From contig JAFZLF010000026.1 of assembly GCA_017551625.1 (NCBI GenBank), positions 1 to 64,000 of the forward strand: a stretch of 64,000 nt of DNA, read 5' to 3'. The translations under genes were made by a program, and so were the position numbers. Origin of the DNA: Clostridiales bacterium. Lineage in GTDB: Bacteria; Bacillota; Clostridia; Saccharofermentanales; Saccharofermentanaceae. The notes below the pieces were generated by a model. That model did not search any database, had not been told where the DNA came from, and worked only from the letters and a program-made list of their open reading frames with translations. Shown in pieces: positions 34,707 to 42,321 of the stretch (its first letter is position 1; every line of letters begins with the position of its first letter).

Positions 34707-36800
34707 TTAATCGGCATCCGGCTTTCTCCTTCTTTTTCTGATCAGAGCTATGGCCACACATATCAAAGTAAATGAGGTCAGATCTATAATCAGATTCAAA
34801 AGAAATCTGTCCTCATACTTGACCTTTACAGTATGTTCGCCTGCGGGAACGGAGATCTGCATACCGGTCTTATCCGGGAGCTCCCGTATTTCGGTCTTTT
34901 CACCATCTACATATGCTGAGATATGACTGTTATAGTTATAGTGCATATCGACAGTGCCGCCTTCAAATGATGCATCTGTCTGGAACCTGTAGTAGTTGCC
35001 ATAAATCTTATAGTGTATATCTTTCCCGCCGCAGTTTATTACAGATGGAGCAGCGGCATCGTAGTAGAAAAGTCTGTCCTTCGAACGATGCATGACCTGA
35101 CATCCGTTTGCTTCGAGAACCTGTTTAGCCTGAATAAACAGAGGTTTTTCATCTTCGATCATGTAACGCTCGTCTCCGTCATACACTACATACCAGCGAA
35201 CGCCACAGGAACGGAAGGCTTGAAAAGTGGACTCTGGGAATCGGTATAGGATGCCGGCATATGTCATGGTGAGCTGTTGATCTCTGTCAAAGAAAGAAGT
35301 GGGGATGAGAGAATCATAACCCAGATAACTATCAATACCGTAAACCGTAGCAAGGTTATAGGCCATAGCGCTATTGTGGTCAAAAGGTGTGCAATCCCCA
35401 TATGTGAGAAAAACACTGACATATCTCTCGTCCCCGATCACATCCACTCCATCCTCTTCAAAAGGAATGGCCGCGCTGTTATTGAGACCACGAAGTTGTG
35501 GCGGAAACAAGTAATACAGACCTGCAAAATTCAGAATGTTGATAACGATCAGCACGGTGAGTGCCCATTTCTTTTTGGAGGGCGCAGTTTTCACATCTGG
35601 AAAGTATTGTCTGAGAGTAGCATCCAATAACACGGACGCCATCATGATTAAAAAGAGGTAGAAATATTCCAGAATCTTTATCGGCCAACGGAACTGATTG
35701 ATCACAGGAACGAAACTCATGATCCAGAGAAATGCCCTGGAACAACCGTAAAGCAAAGTGATCAGTACCGGAGGGAAGAGAGCCAGCAGGATCTGTTTGC
35801 TATACAGTTTCTCGTTGCATTTCTTCTCGTGACGGAGAGAAAACAGTCCGAAGATGATCGCAAATGCAAGTACGTAACCGATGTGACCGGCATGATCTGA
35901 AAACAGAGTGAAGCTGTGAGTCGGGCCACATGGAATAAACGGATAAAACATCGCAACAAAGATCGAAATCAGAATCGCCTTGCCGTCCAGCATATCGGAG
36001 AATGAGTAGCTTCCGGCACGGTTGTTTGAGAGGGCGATCTCCCTGTACATCGGCATAAGAAGCGGAAGACACAAGAAAATTACGGCTACACTGCTTAAAA
36101 CGTACAGCAGGATGATCTTCTTGAGACGTTCCTTGTGGAAGACAAATGAATAGGATAAGGCAAAGATACAGTCAACTATGATTGCATAGGCGAAGAACTG
36201 GGGCTGCCCTACACAGTAGAAGAAATAGGCTTTCCAGAGTGTGGTGAGAAGAAATGATCTTCCGTCGGTTTTTTCAATAAAGCGTAATGTGAAGAGAATG
36301 ATATATGGAAGGAAACCGGCAACGATTATCACGACCAGCCAGGCTCGTCCGAGATAGATCGTGAAACTGTTCAATGCCCAGCATACGGCGCCAAGATAGG
36401 CGGAAAAACCAGAACACTTTATCTTGCGGATCAGAAAGAAAGTGCCGATCGATCCGGCTAGAAGATGGAAAATCGCAACAAAATCGATCATTCCGTAAAC
36501 ATGACCCAAAAACAGAAAACTCAGTCCATATGATATGTAGGTGATGGGATTAAATGTTCCGGTCTGACCGTGTGAGAGAAACTGTATGCCCATGAATTGA
36601 TGAAAATTGTAAGTGGCCAGTTCTCCGTCCAGCGCTGCATCCACGGTGTGCTTATACACGGCGATATACGAGTCCAGATTGTCATCGCAAAGGAAATAAT
36701 AGGGATGAACAAGTTCCAATACTGAAAGAAGCGCAAGTACAGTTATGATTGTCAGGGCCAGCCAGCATAATCCCTTTTTCTTTGAATCTTGAAGTGTCAT
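34707..36800 (-). CDS. YfhO-like membrane glycosyltransferase
   Basis: 697 residues with about a dozen membrane helices and a C-terminal extracellular strand-rich domain ending in a last helix and RKRRRK. After the first helix the DDNLDSY motif corresponds to the acidic loop of GT-C enzymes. The closing pattern with VDGEKTEI and PAGEHTVKVKYEDRF is typical of YfhO-family proteins. YfhO of Firmicutes transfers polyprenyl-linked sugars to lipoteichoic acid-type polymers. AAGGAGG lies six bases before the ATG. The gene lies 14 bp after the FkbM-type gene in the same minus-strand operon, where it would use the sugar made available by the GtrB-like enzyme. Confidence 0.85.
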   Translation of the reverse strand: MTLQDSKKKGLCWLALTIITVLALLSVLELVHPYYFLCDDNLDSYIAVYKHTVDAALDGELATYNFHQFMGIQFLSHGQTGTFNPITYISYGLSFLFLGHVYGMIDFVAIFHLLAGSIGTFFLIRKIKCSGFSAYLGAVCWALNSFTIYLGRAWLVVIIVAGFLPYIILFTLRFIEKTDGRSFLLTTLWKAYFFYCVGQPQFFAYAIIVDCIFALSYSFVFHKERLKKIILLYVLSSVAVIFLCLPLLMPMYREIALSNNRAGSYSFSDMLDGKAILISIFVAMFYPFIPCGPTHSFTLFSDHAGHIGYVLAFAIIFGLFSLRHEKKCNEKLYSKQILLALFPPVLITLLYGCSRAFLWIMSFVPVINQFRWPIKILEYFYLFLIMMASVLLDATLRQYFPDVKTAPSKKKWALTVLIVINILNFAGLYYLFPPQLRGLNNSAAIPFEEDGVDVIGDERYVSVFLTYGDCTPFDHNSAMAYNLATVYGIDSYLGYDSLIPTSFFDRDQQLTMTYAGILYRFPESTFQAFRSCGVRWYVVYDGDERYMIEDEKPLFIQAKQVLEANGCQVMHRSKDRLFYYDAAAPSVINCGGKDIHYKIYGNYYRFQTDASFEGGTVDMHYNYNSHISAYVDGEKTEIRELPDKTGMQISVPAGEHTVKVKYEDRFLLNLIIDLTSFTLICVAIALIRKRRRKPDAD

Positions 36801-36814
36801 GATGCCTCCTTCAC

Positions 36815-37684
36815 TTAGTCGCCGGAGATTCTGATTACGCCTCTTCGGACAAATGGATCTGCAAAATCAAAATCGTAATAATACAAGAGGTAGCCTCTGG
36901 TACAACTAACATTCCAGGAAGCAAAACGATCTCGGAGGATCTGTTCGTGATCCTGCAGATGATAAGTACAAAGAGCAAGCTTGATTCCGCTTTTTCTCTT
37001 CAACAGTTCTGAAGCACCTTCTATGATATGCACTTCGTCACCTTCGCAATCTGCTTTGATGAATATCTTCTCATCAGTTAGTTTATATTCCGAAACAAAC
37101 TGATCCAATGTGATATGATCAGCGTCATTATAATTGGTTACGTATTTTTCCACGATAGTAATCTTCTCAAGATGATCCTTGAAGGTGTACTTAAGTGCTT
37201 CGATCCAGCGCGGGTCACACTCGAAGATGTATGCATGCTTGATGTCCTCGATGAATTGAAATGCGAAGATTCCTTCAGCACCGCCAACATCCAGAAGAAT
37301 GCTGCCTTTGTCCGGATGAAAACTGTTGTCAGTATAGCAGTGGGGAGAGCGGGAATCTTGCTCCATGCTGAGGTTTTTCATGTAGCGCGAGGCGCGGAAC
37401 TTTGACTTGTAGCCACGTCGTAGATAGAGCCTCCTGCCGTCCTTTATGTAATAGAACAGATCGTTCGTAGGATCCTTTTCTACGTTGAAATCTTTGATCT
37501 TGTAATCCTTAGTAAACGCATAGGGAAAGACACTCATGGCGTTGTGCCTGAGATAATCGGCGATTTCGCGCAGCTCCGGATCGTTGGAGGAAGCATATTT
37601 GTTTATGATCTTGCGCTTGATGAATCTTGCTTTGATTTCACATCTGATAAACTCTAAGTCAGAAGAGGCGATTCTTTGGTTCAT
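36815..37684 (-). CDS. FkbM-family methyltransferase
   Basis: About 289 residues. The C-terminal two-thirds are a Rossmann methyltransferase with SAM motif I LDVGGAEGIFAFQF and acidic FECDPRWIEAL. The FkbM pattern DQFVSEY then IFIKADCEGDE marks enzymes that O-methylate sugars or polyketides. I start it at the ATG at 37684, which has GGAG seven bases upstream and lies 13 bp after the preceding gene; the longer frame to 37963 runs into that gene. Between a GT2 enzyme and a YfhO-like protein, methylation of a surface glycan is the natural inference. Confidence 0.85.
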   Translation of the reverse strand: MNQRIASSDLEFIRCEIKARFIKRKIINKYASSNDPELREIADYLRHNAMSVFPYAFTKDYKIKDFNVEKDPTNDLFYYIKDGRRLYLRRGYKSKFRASRYMKNLSMEQDSRSPHCYTDNSFHPDKGSILLDVGGAEGIFAFQFIEDIKHAYIFECDPRWIEALKYTFKDHLEKITIVEKYVTNYNDADHITLDQFVSEYKLTDEKIFIKADCEGDEVHIIEGASELLKRKSGIKLALCTYHLQDHEQILRDRFASWNVSCTRGYLLYYYDFDFADPFVRRGVIRISGD

Positions 37685-37697
37685 AGTTTCACTCCTG

Positions 37698-38480
37698 TCA
37701 ATCTCTGTATGTTTGATAGGCACGCACATAGAAATGCATGATGATTTTAACGATAAATGACGGCCAGAACTTTCGGAACATAATGATGTCTTCCTCGATG
37801 CGGTGGTTGTTGTTGATGAACTCCATCGATGTTGCTTCACTGTGGATGCGATAGAAGACCAGAGGTTTATCGACATATACGAAACGCTCTTTGTAGCCGG
37901 CATATTTGAGAAAAGTATCCCAATCCAGAGAATATCGTAATTCTGATGTGAATACCTTGTCATGAATGATCTCTTTGTTGTAAATAACCGAGGGACAACT
38001 TATGCAGTTTCCCATTGATAGACAGCGCTTCTTAAAAAAACGGCTCTTGGCAAACAGAGACCATTTCATCGGCAGCCTTAAGAGCCGACGGAGACGGCAA
38101 TTGCGATCCATGGAAATCTTATTATGTAGGATGGGACGGTAATCTGAGAAGGCCATGACGGCATTCTTGGATTTGTGGATCTTCTCGAGCATTTTTTCCA
38201 CATATTGTTCGGCGTATACGTCATCTTGGTGTGCGACGGTTACCCACTTGGCTTCTGCATGATCACAGGCGAAATTCCAGTCATCCTGGATGTCGCTCGA
38301 ACCATCACGGACATATACCTGAAGTCCGTGACGGTCTGCGATATTTTGGATGTATTCGCAAGGCGTAGAAGTGCAAATTATGATGGGAGAAGGAACGGTC
38401 TGATTTTCCAAAGAAGAAATGCATGCTTCAAGATAAGCCGATTCCTTATATGCGCAAATTGCAAAAGCATGCTCAGTCAA
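37698..38480 (-). CDS. Glycosyltransferase family 2
   Basis: About 260 residues. The start is HAFAICAYKESAYLEACISSL and the metal-binding region is TVAHQDDVYAE, the usual GT-A features. No membrane helices are seen, so it is a cytoplasmic enzyme that would extend a lipid-linked or protein-linked glycan. The TTG at 38480 is chosen because GGAGGG lies six bases upstream; the frame is open to 38558 but lacks a ribosome binding site there. It is the first gene of the four-gene minus-strand glycan operon. No strong promoter was recognised upstream; TTGATT with CAAAAT at 17 bp near 38538-38566 is weak. Confidence 0.87.
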   Translation of the reverse strand: MTEHAFAICAYKESAYLEACISSLENQTVPSPIIICTSTPCEYIQNIADRHGLQVYVRDGSSDIQDDWNFACDHAEAKWVTVAHQDDVYAEQYVEKMLEKIHKSKNAVMAFSDYRPILHNKISMDRNCRLRRLLRLPMKWSLFAKSRFFKKRCLSMGNCISCPSVIYNKEIIHDKVFTSELRYSLDWDTFLKYAGYKERFVYVDKPLVFYRIHSEATSMEFINNNHRIEEDIIMFRKFWPSFIVKIIMHFYVRAYQTYRD

Positions 38481-38635
38481 AACGAACCCTCCGAAACGAA
38501 TACGGACAAAGCGGAACTGCCCGAGATGTCCAACCCACCACCTATCTAATTTTGCCACTTGGGTACTGAAAAATCAACGAAGAATATGATGAGAAACCGC
38601 GTTGGAAAGTGCGGAAACAATTCCATCTCTTTGTA

Positions 38636-38644
38636 TGATATAAT
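38636..38644 (+). promoter_or_regulatory. Extended -10 promoter of metF
   Basis: TGATATAAT, about 40 bp before the metF start. Predicted start near 38651 and leader of about 30 nt, too short for a riboswitch. Confidence 0.6.
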
Positions 38645-38671
38645 GTATCAACGTTATTTTGGGGAGAAAGG

Positions 38672-38686
38672 ATGTTTCTGTCATGA
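38672..38686 (+). CDS. Candidate four-codon upstream ORF overlapping the metF start
   Basis: ATG TTT CTG TCA TGA, five bases after GGGGAG (38661-38666). Its stop codon overlaps the metF ATG as ATGA. metF can also be reached directly from AAGGA (38668-38672) at ten bases, so coupling is not certain. Confidence 0.35.
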   Translation: MFLS

Positions 38687-39576
38687 AGATCATCGATATC
38701 CTGAATAAGAAGAGTATGTCTCTGTCGTTTGAAGTGTTTCCGCCGAAAAAGGAGACTTCTTTCGAGAGCGTAAAGGAGACGACTGAGAAGATCGCCGAGA
38801 GTAAGCCTGCGTTCATGAGTGTGACGTATGGCGCGGGTGGCGGAACGAGCCGCTTTACGCTCGATATCGCCAAGACGATCGAGGAGAAGCATGGCGTACC
38901 GACGATGGCGCATCTGACCTGCGTTTCCAGTTCCAAGGACATGATCCGCGATAAGATCGAAGAGATCCATAGTCTGGGGATCGAGAATATCATGGCGCTT
39001 CGCGGTGACCTGACTCCGGAACTCGAGAATGCCGATAGAAGTAAGTGGGATTACCGTCATGCGGTAGAGCTCATCCGTGAGATCAAGGAGAGCGGCTATG
39101 ATTTCTGTATCGGCGGCGCCTGCTATCCGGAGGTCCATCCCGAGAGCCCTAACCAGCACGAAGACATCAAGCGCCTGAAGGAGAAGGTCGACGCCGGCGC
39201 GGATTTCCTCGTCAGCCAGATGGTCTTCGACAATAACCTCTTCTACAACTTCCTCTATAAGATCAGAGAGGCCGGTATCACGGTTCCGGTCGTGCCGGGC
39301 ATTATGCCGATCACGAATGCGATCCAGGTCGAGAAGGCTATCAAACTCAGCGGATCTTTCATGCCGCAGCGTTTCAAAGCAATCGTCGACTATTTCGGTC
39401 AGGATCCTGAATCTATGAAACAGGCCGGGATAGCCTATGCCACAGATCAGATCATCGATTTGTACGCGAACGGAGTGACGAATGTGCACGTATACTCCAT
39501 GAATAAGCCCGATGTGGCGGAGGCCATCATGCACAATCTGTCGAATATTCTCTGGAAAGATTACGGCATCAAGTAA
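38683..39576 (+). CDS. metF: 5,10-methylenetetrahydrofolate reductase
   Basis: 297 residues, the usual length of bacterial MetF. FAD- and folate-site motifs are present: SLSFEVFPPKKE at the start, SVTYGAGGG, HLTCVSSSK, ALRGD, GGACYPEVHPES and the late FLVSQMVFDN and VPGIMPI. It makes 5-methyltetrahydrofolate, the methyl donor for MetH encoded 2.7 kb downstream. The ATG at 38683 is preferred to an in-frame TTG at 38659. The MetH activation gene follows, with the metF stop forming part of its ribosome binding site, so the two are co-transcribed. Confidence 0.95.
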   Translation: MKIIDILNKKSMSLSFEVFPPKKETSFESVKETTEKIAESKPAFMSVTYGAGGGTSRFTLDIAKTIEEKHGVPTMAHLTCVSSSKDMIRDKIEEIHSLGIENIMALRGDLTPELENADRSKWDYRHAVELIREIKESGYDFCIGGACYPEVHPESPNQHEDIKRLKEKVDAGADFLVSQMVFDNNLFYNFLYKIREAGITVPVVPGIMPITNAIQVEKAIKLSGSFMPQRFKAIVDYFGQDPESMKQAGIAYATDQIIDLYANGVTNVHVYSMNKPDVAEAIMHNLSNILWKDYGIK

Positions 39577-39585
39577 GGAATGTCC

Positions 39586-40251
39586 ATGGACTGCAGAAGA
39601 ATCATCGAAGAGGCGCTTGCCTCGGATAAACAGACGATCCCGCAGTATCTCGACTACGACACTCCGTCTCTAAATGTGACGGAGTGGCTCCGCTATTCCT
39701 GTATTCCGGTCTACGAGCAAGAGAATGCCGCGAAAGATCCCGAAATTGCTGCTTCTATGGAAGCAGCACTGTCCCTGATTCCCGGTGCGCTTTCTTTTCG
39801 TGTCGGTTTTTGTGTCGTTCCGCTTTCTTGGGATGAAGATGGTTTTCCGGTCTTTCCTTTTGCACAGAGATCCGAGAAACTTCGTAAGAACATTCTGGGC
39901 TGCGACCGGGCGGTGCTATTTGCGGCGACCATCGGCTCGGGGATTGACCGCCTGATCCGGAGATACGAGAAGGCCGATCCGAAACTGGGGCTTCTGCTTC
40001 AGGGCCTGGGCGCGGAGAGAGTCGAATCGCTGTGCGATGCATTTAATGGTGAAGTATCGGAGATCTGCAAAGAAAACGGACGCGAGACCCGTATGCGATT
40101 CTCGCCCGGTTACGGCGATCTTCCGATCGAGGTGCAGAGGGAATTTCTGCCGCTTCTCGATGCCGAAAGAAGGCTCGGGATCACGCTTTCCGATTCGTGC
40201 CTGATGGCGCCGAGTAAGAGTGTCACGGCGATCATCGGAATATCCGGATAA
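39586..40251 (+). CDS. MetH reactivation-domain protein
   Basis: About 221 residues. Resembles the C-terminal activation domain of cobalamin-dependent methionine synthase: RFSPGYGDLPIEVQ, then LGITLSDSCLMAPSKSVTAIIGI, the SAM-binding signature. In enteric bacteria this is fused to MetH; here MetH (42322-44787) lacks it, so this protein should supply reductive methylation of inactive cob(II)alamin in trans. The ATG at 39586 is chosen over 39580 because TAAGGA, which includes the metF stop, is six bases away from it. The central part LFAATIGSGIDRLI fits the same domain. Confidence 0.88.
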   Translation: MDCRRIIEEALASDKQTIPQYLDYDTPSLNVTEWLRYSCIPVYEQENAAKDPEIAASMEAALSLIPGALSFRVGFCVVPLSWDEDGFPVFPFAQRSEKLRKNILGCDRAVLFAATIGSGIDRLIRRYEKADPKLGLLLQGLGAERVESLCDAFNGEVSEICKENGRETRMRFSPGYGDLPIEVQREFLPLLDAERRLGITLSDSCLMAPSKSVTAIIGISG

Positions 40252-40256
40252 TAGAC

Positions 40257-42080
40257 CTATCCGACGAGGTCGACCATCTCGTCGACGTATTCCTGTGCTT
40301 CCGCGATGAGCAGATCCGGATCACAGGACTCGTAGGCGCTGACATATTTTTCCCACACGGCATCAAAATCCTTGGTCGTCACAAGCTGGGGGATATATTC
40401 GTACTTGACTTCATCGATCATGATAAAGGATACGCCGGCGGGTGTCCCCGATGACAGCGAATTTGTGAAACTGCTGATCGGATACCACGGTTCCCATTCT
40501 GTTTCGGAAGAACGGAGAAAATCACTGTAAGACTGATAGCCATACGCCTGGAAACACCGAAGCACGCTGTCCGGAAGCCGGCCAAGGAATACATCAGCCT
40601 GATCAGAGGACTTCATCGCGTTGAGCTCGTCTCTGGAGGTGCCGTTAAATGAGGGCAGATACGAGTATGGGCAGAAATGTCTGGCACAATAGTCGTAGTT
40701 CTCGCTGTTTTGAATCATCTTGTCAGTCCGGTAGAATAGACCTTCATCCGAGATGAGATAATCCTCGTTCTCCATACCCCAGAATCGCAGATTGTGAATA
40801 TCCTGATCCAGAATTCGGTTGAGGAATCCAAATACCAGATCCGGATCCTTACAGGCGGTGGTCACGGCCAGACCGCGCGTACTGACAATTGTATGTGGAT
40901 TCCGGTAGTAGCGGTTCTCCATGCCGGGATCCAGAGTCAGTGCCAGCGGAACGTATTCATATCCCAGATCAGACATGCCGTTCTGCCTAAACTCGTCGGT
41001 AATAACCGATCCGAAATCCCAGTAGGCGTCAAACATGCCGAGTACTGCCCCGGAACTGAGCTTGCCGATATAGTTGTCATAGGACATAGTGGCGAAGTCG
41101 GGATCGATGAGTCCGGCGTTATAGCATTCGTTCAGTTTCCGGTAATAGCTTTTGAAAGTGTCGGATGTATTGATGTCTACTACCGTCGGGCGGTCATAGT
41201 TTTCCGAATCGATGACAAACGGATAGTTCTCGGTGTATCCGTCGATAAGACACGGCGGCATCCATAGAGTAAAGGCGCGCCAGTTATCGTTTAGTGCAGT
41301 AAAGGGGATGATATCCGTGCCATCTTCGTTCGTCGGGTGGGAAGCATAGTAGGTCTCGAGAAGGTAGAAATACTCATCGAGCGTTGTGACCACAGGATAT
41401 CCCGCCCATTCGAGAACACGGGTCTGGATCCAGAACGCGCATCCCGAGTACTCCTTGGTCTGGTCTTTTCCGTAGGTAGAGGAGAGAACATCGACCCAGT
41501 AGATGTGACCGTCATCCTGTCTGAAGAGCTCCCACTGTGCGTCTGTATAGAGTGAACGGAGGTTGCTGTAGGCGGGGTCGTCAAGATAGCTGTCCCAGGG
41601 GAGCAGAACGCCGCTCCGGTATAGATCATAGTTGCTGTCATTCGTGTATATGAATTCCGGCAGATCGCCGCTGGCGAGAATAGATCCGATGGCTTCTGAC
41701 TCGCTGGTTCCGATGAGATAGCATTCATTTACTTCGACACCGGTCATATCCCGTATCATATTCTGAATGTCGTTGTTGTCCGAAAGTTCATTTCCCGGTG
41801 TACAGATAAACATATTCAGCGTGGTGACGGGTCCTCCCGATACAGAAGGAACTTGTGTAGTTGTGCCGGTCGGAACGCTTTGATCGCTCGGATCATCCGT
41901 TCCACTTGTATAACCGGGGGTGGAGGAATCGCCTGATTCGGACGGATCGGACTCGTCCTGATCTTCCGTAGTTTCCTTAGTGACTTTCTTTCTCTTCTTA
42001 GCCGTTTCTTCGCTCTTTGAGCAGGCGGCACAAGAGAGAATCATGGATACAGTAAGGATCAATGCGAATGGCTTTTTCAT
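40257..42080 (-). CDS. Extracellular solute-binding lipoprotein, orphan
   Basis: 607 residues. Lipobox ILSCAAC (cysteine 20), then a Ser/Thr/Asp-rich linker to about residue 85. The large binding domain has TLNMFICTPGNEL, ASGDLPEFIYTN, a tryptophan-rich region, and a late AVTTACKDPDLVFGFLNRILD, as in the LipO-like family-1 carbohydrate-type binding proteins. No permease or ATPase genes lie next to it, so it must serve a transporter encoded elsewhere or act as a sensor lipoprotein. AAAGAGG is seven bases before the ATG. It lies antisense between the MetH activation gene and metH, with six bases between convergent stops on one side. Confidence 0.88.
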   Translation of the reverse strand: MKKPFALILTVSMILSCAACSKSEETAKKRKKVTKETTEDQDESDPSESGDSSTPGYTSGTDDPSDQSVPTGTTTQVPSVSGGPVTTLNMFICTPGNELSDNNDIQNMIRDMTGVEVNECYLIGTSESEAIGSILASGDLPEFIYTNDSNYDLYRSGVLLPWDSYLDDPAYSNLRSLYTDAQWELFRQDDGHIYWVDVLSSTYGKDQTKEYSGCAFWIQTRVLEWAGYPVVTTLDEYFYLLETYYASHPTNEDGTDIIPFTALNDNWRAFTLWMPPCLIDGYTENYPFVIDSENYDRPTVVDINTSDTFKSYYRKLNECYNAGLIDPDFATMSYDNYIGKLSSGAVLGMFDAYWDFGSVITDEFRQNGMSDLGYEYVPLALTLDPGMENRYYRNPHTIVSTRGLAVTTACKDPDLVFGFLNRILDQDIHNLRFWGMENEDYLISDEGLFYRTDKMIQNSENYDYCARHFCPYSYLPSFNGTSRDELNAMKSSDQADVFLGRLPDSVLRCFQAYGYQSYSDFLRSSETEWEPWYPISSFTNSLSSGTPAGVSFIMIDEVKYEYIPQLVTTKDFDAVWEKYVSAYESCDPDLLIAEAQEYVDEMVDLVG

Positions 42081-42252
42081 ACGATGCCTCTTTTCTCAGT
42101 ATGTTACATCAAGAAACTTCACAACTCCGGATGCTTCGCATGACGATCACGTCAGGAAGCACTATCCCTATTTTAGAAGATTTCCATCCGGTTCTCTACC
42201 CGACAAACTCGACTATTCTCCCCGCTGCGGTGAATACTTTTCTTCCTTTTTG

Positions 42253-42261
42253 TGGTAAAAT
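42253..42261 (+). promoter_or_regulatory. Extended -10 promoter of metH
   Basis: TGGTAAAAT, about 60 bp before the metH start at 42322. The leader would be about 54 nt, with no room for a SAM or cobalamin riboswitch. Confidence 0.5.
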
Positions 42262-42321
42262 CACCGCATATACTACATGATTAATCTGCGCGAAAAGCAC
42301 TGGCAGATCGGGAGTTTTCGG

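Noticed and set aside
42081..42321. SAM or cobalamin riboswitch before metH
   Set aside because: The likely transcription start leaves only about 54 nt before the ATG, and no conserved riboswitch motifs were seen. Only short hairpins occur, and they belong to the opposite-strand leader.
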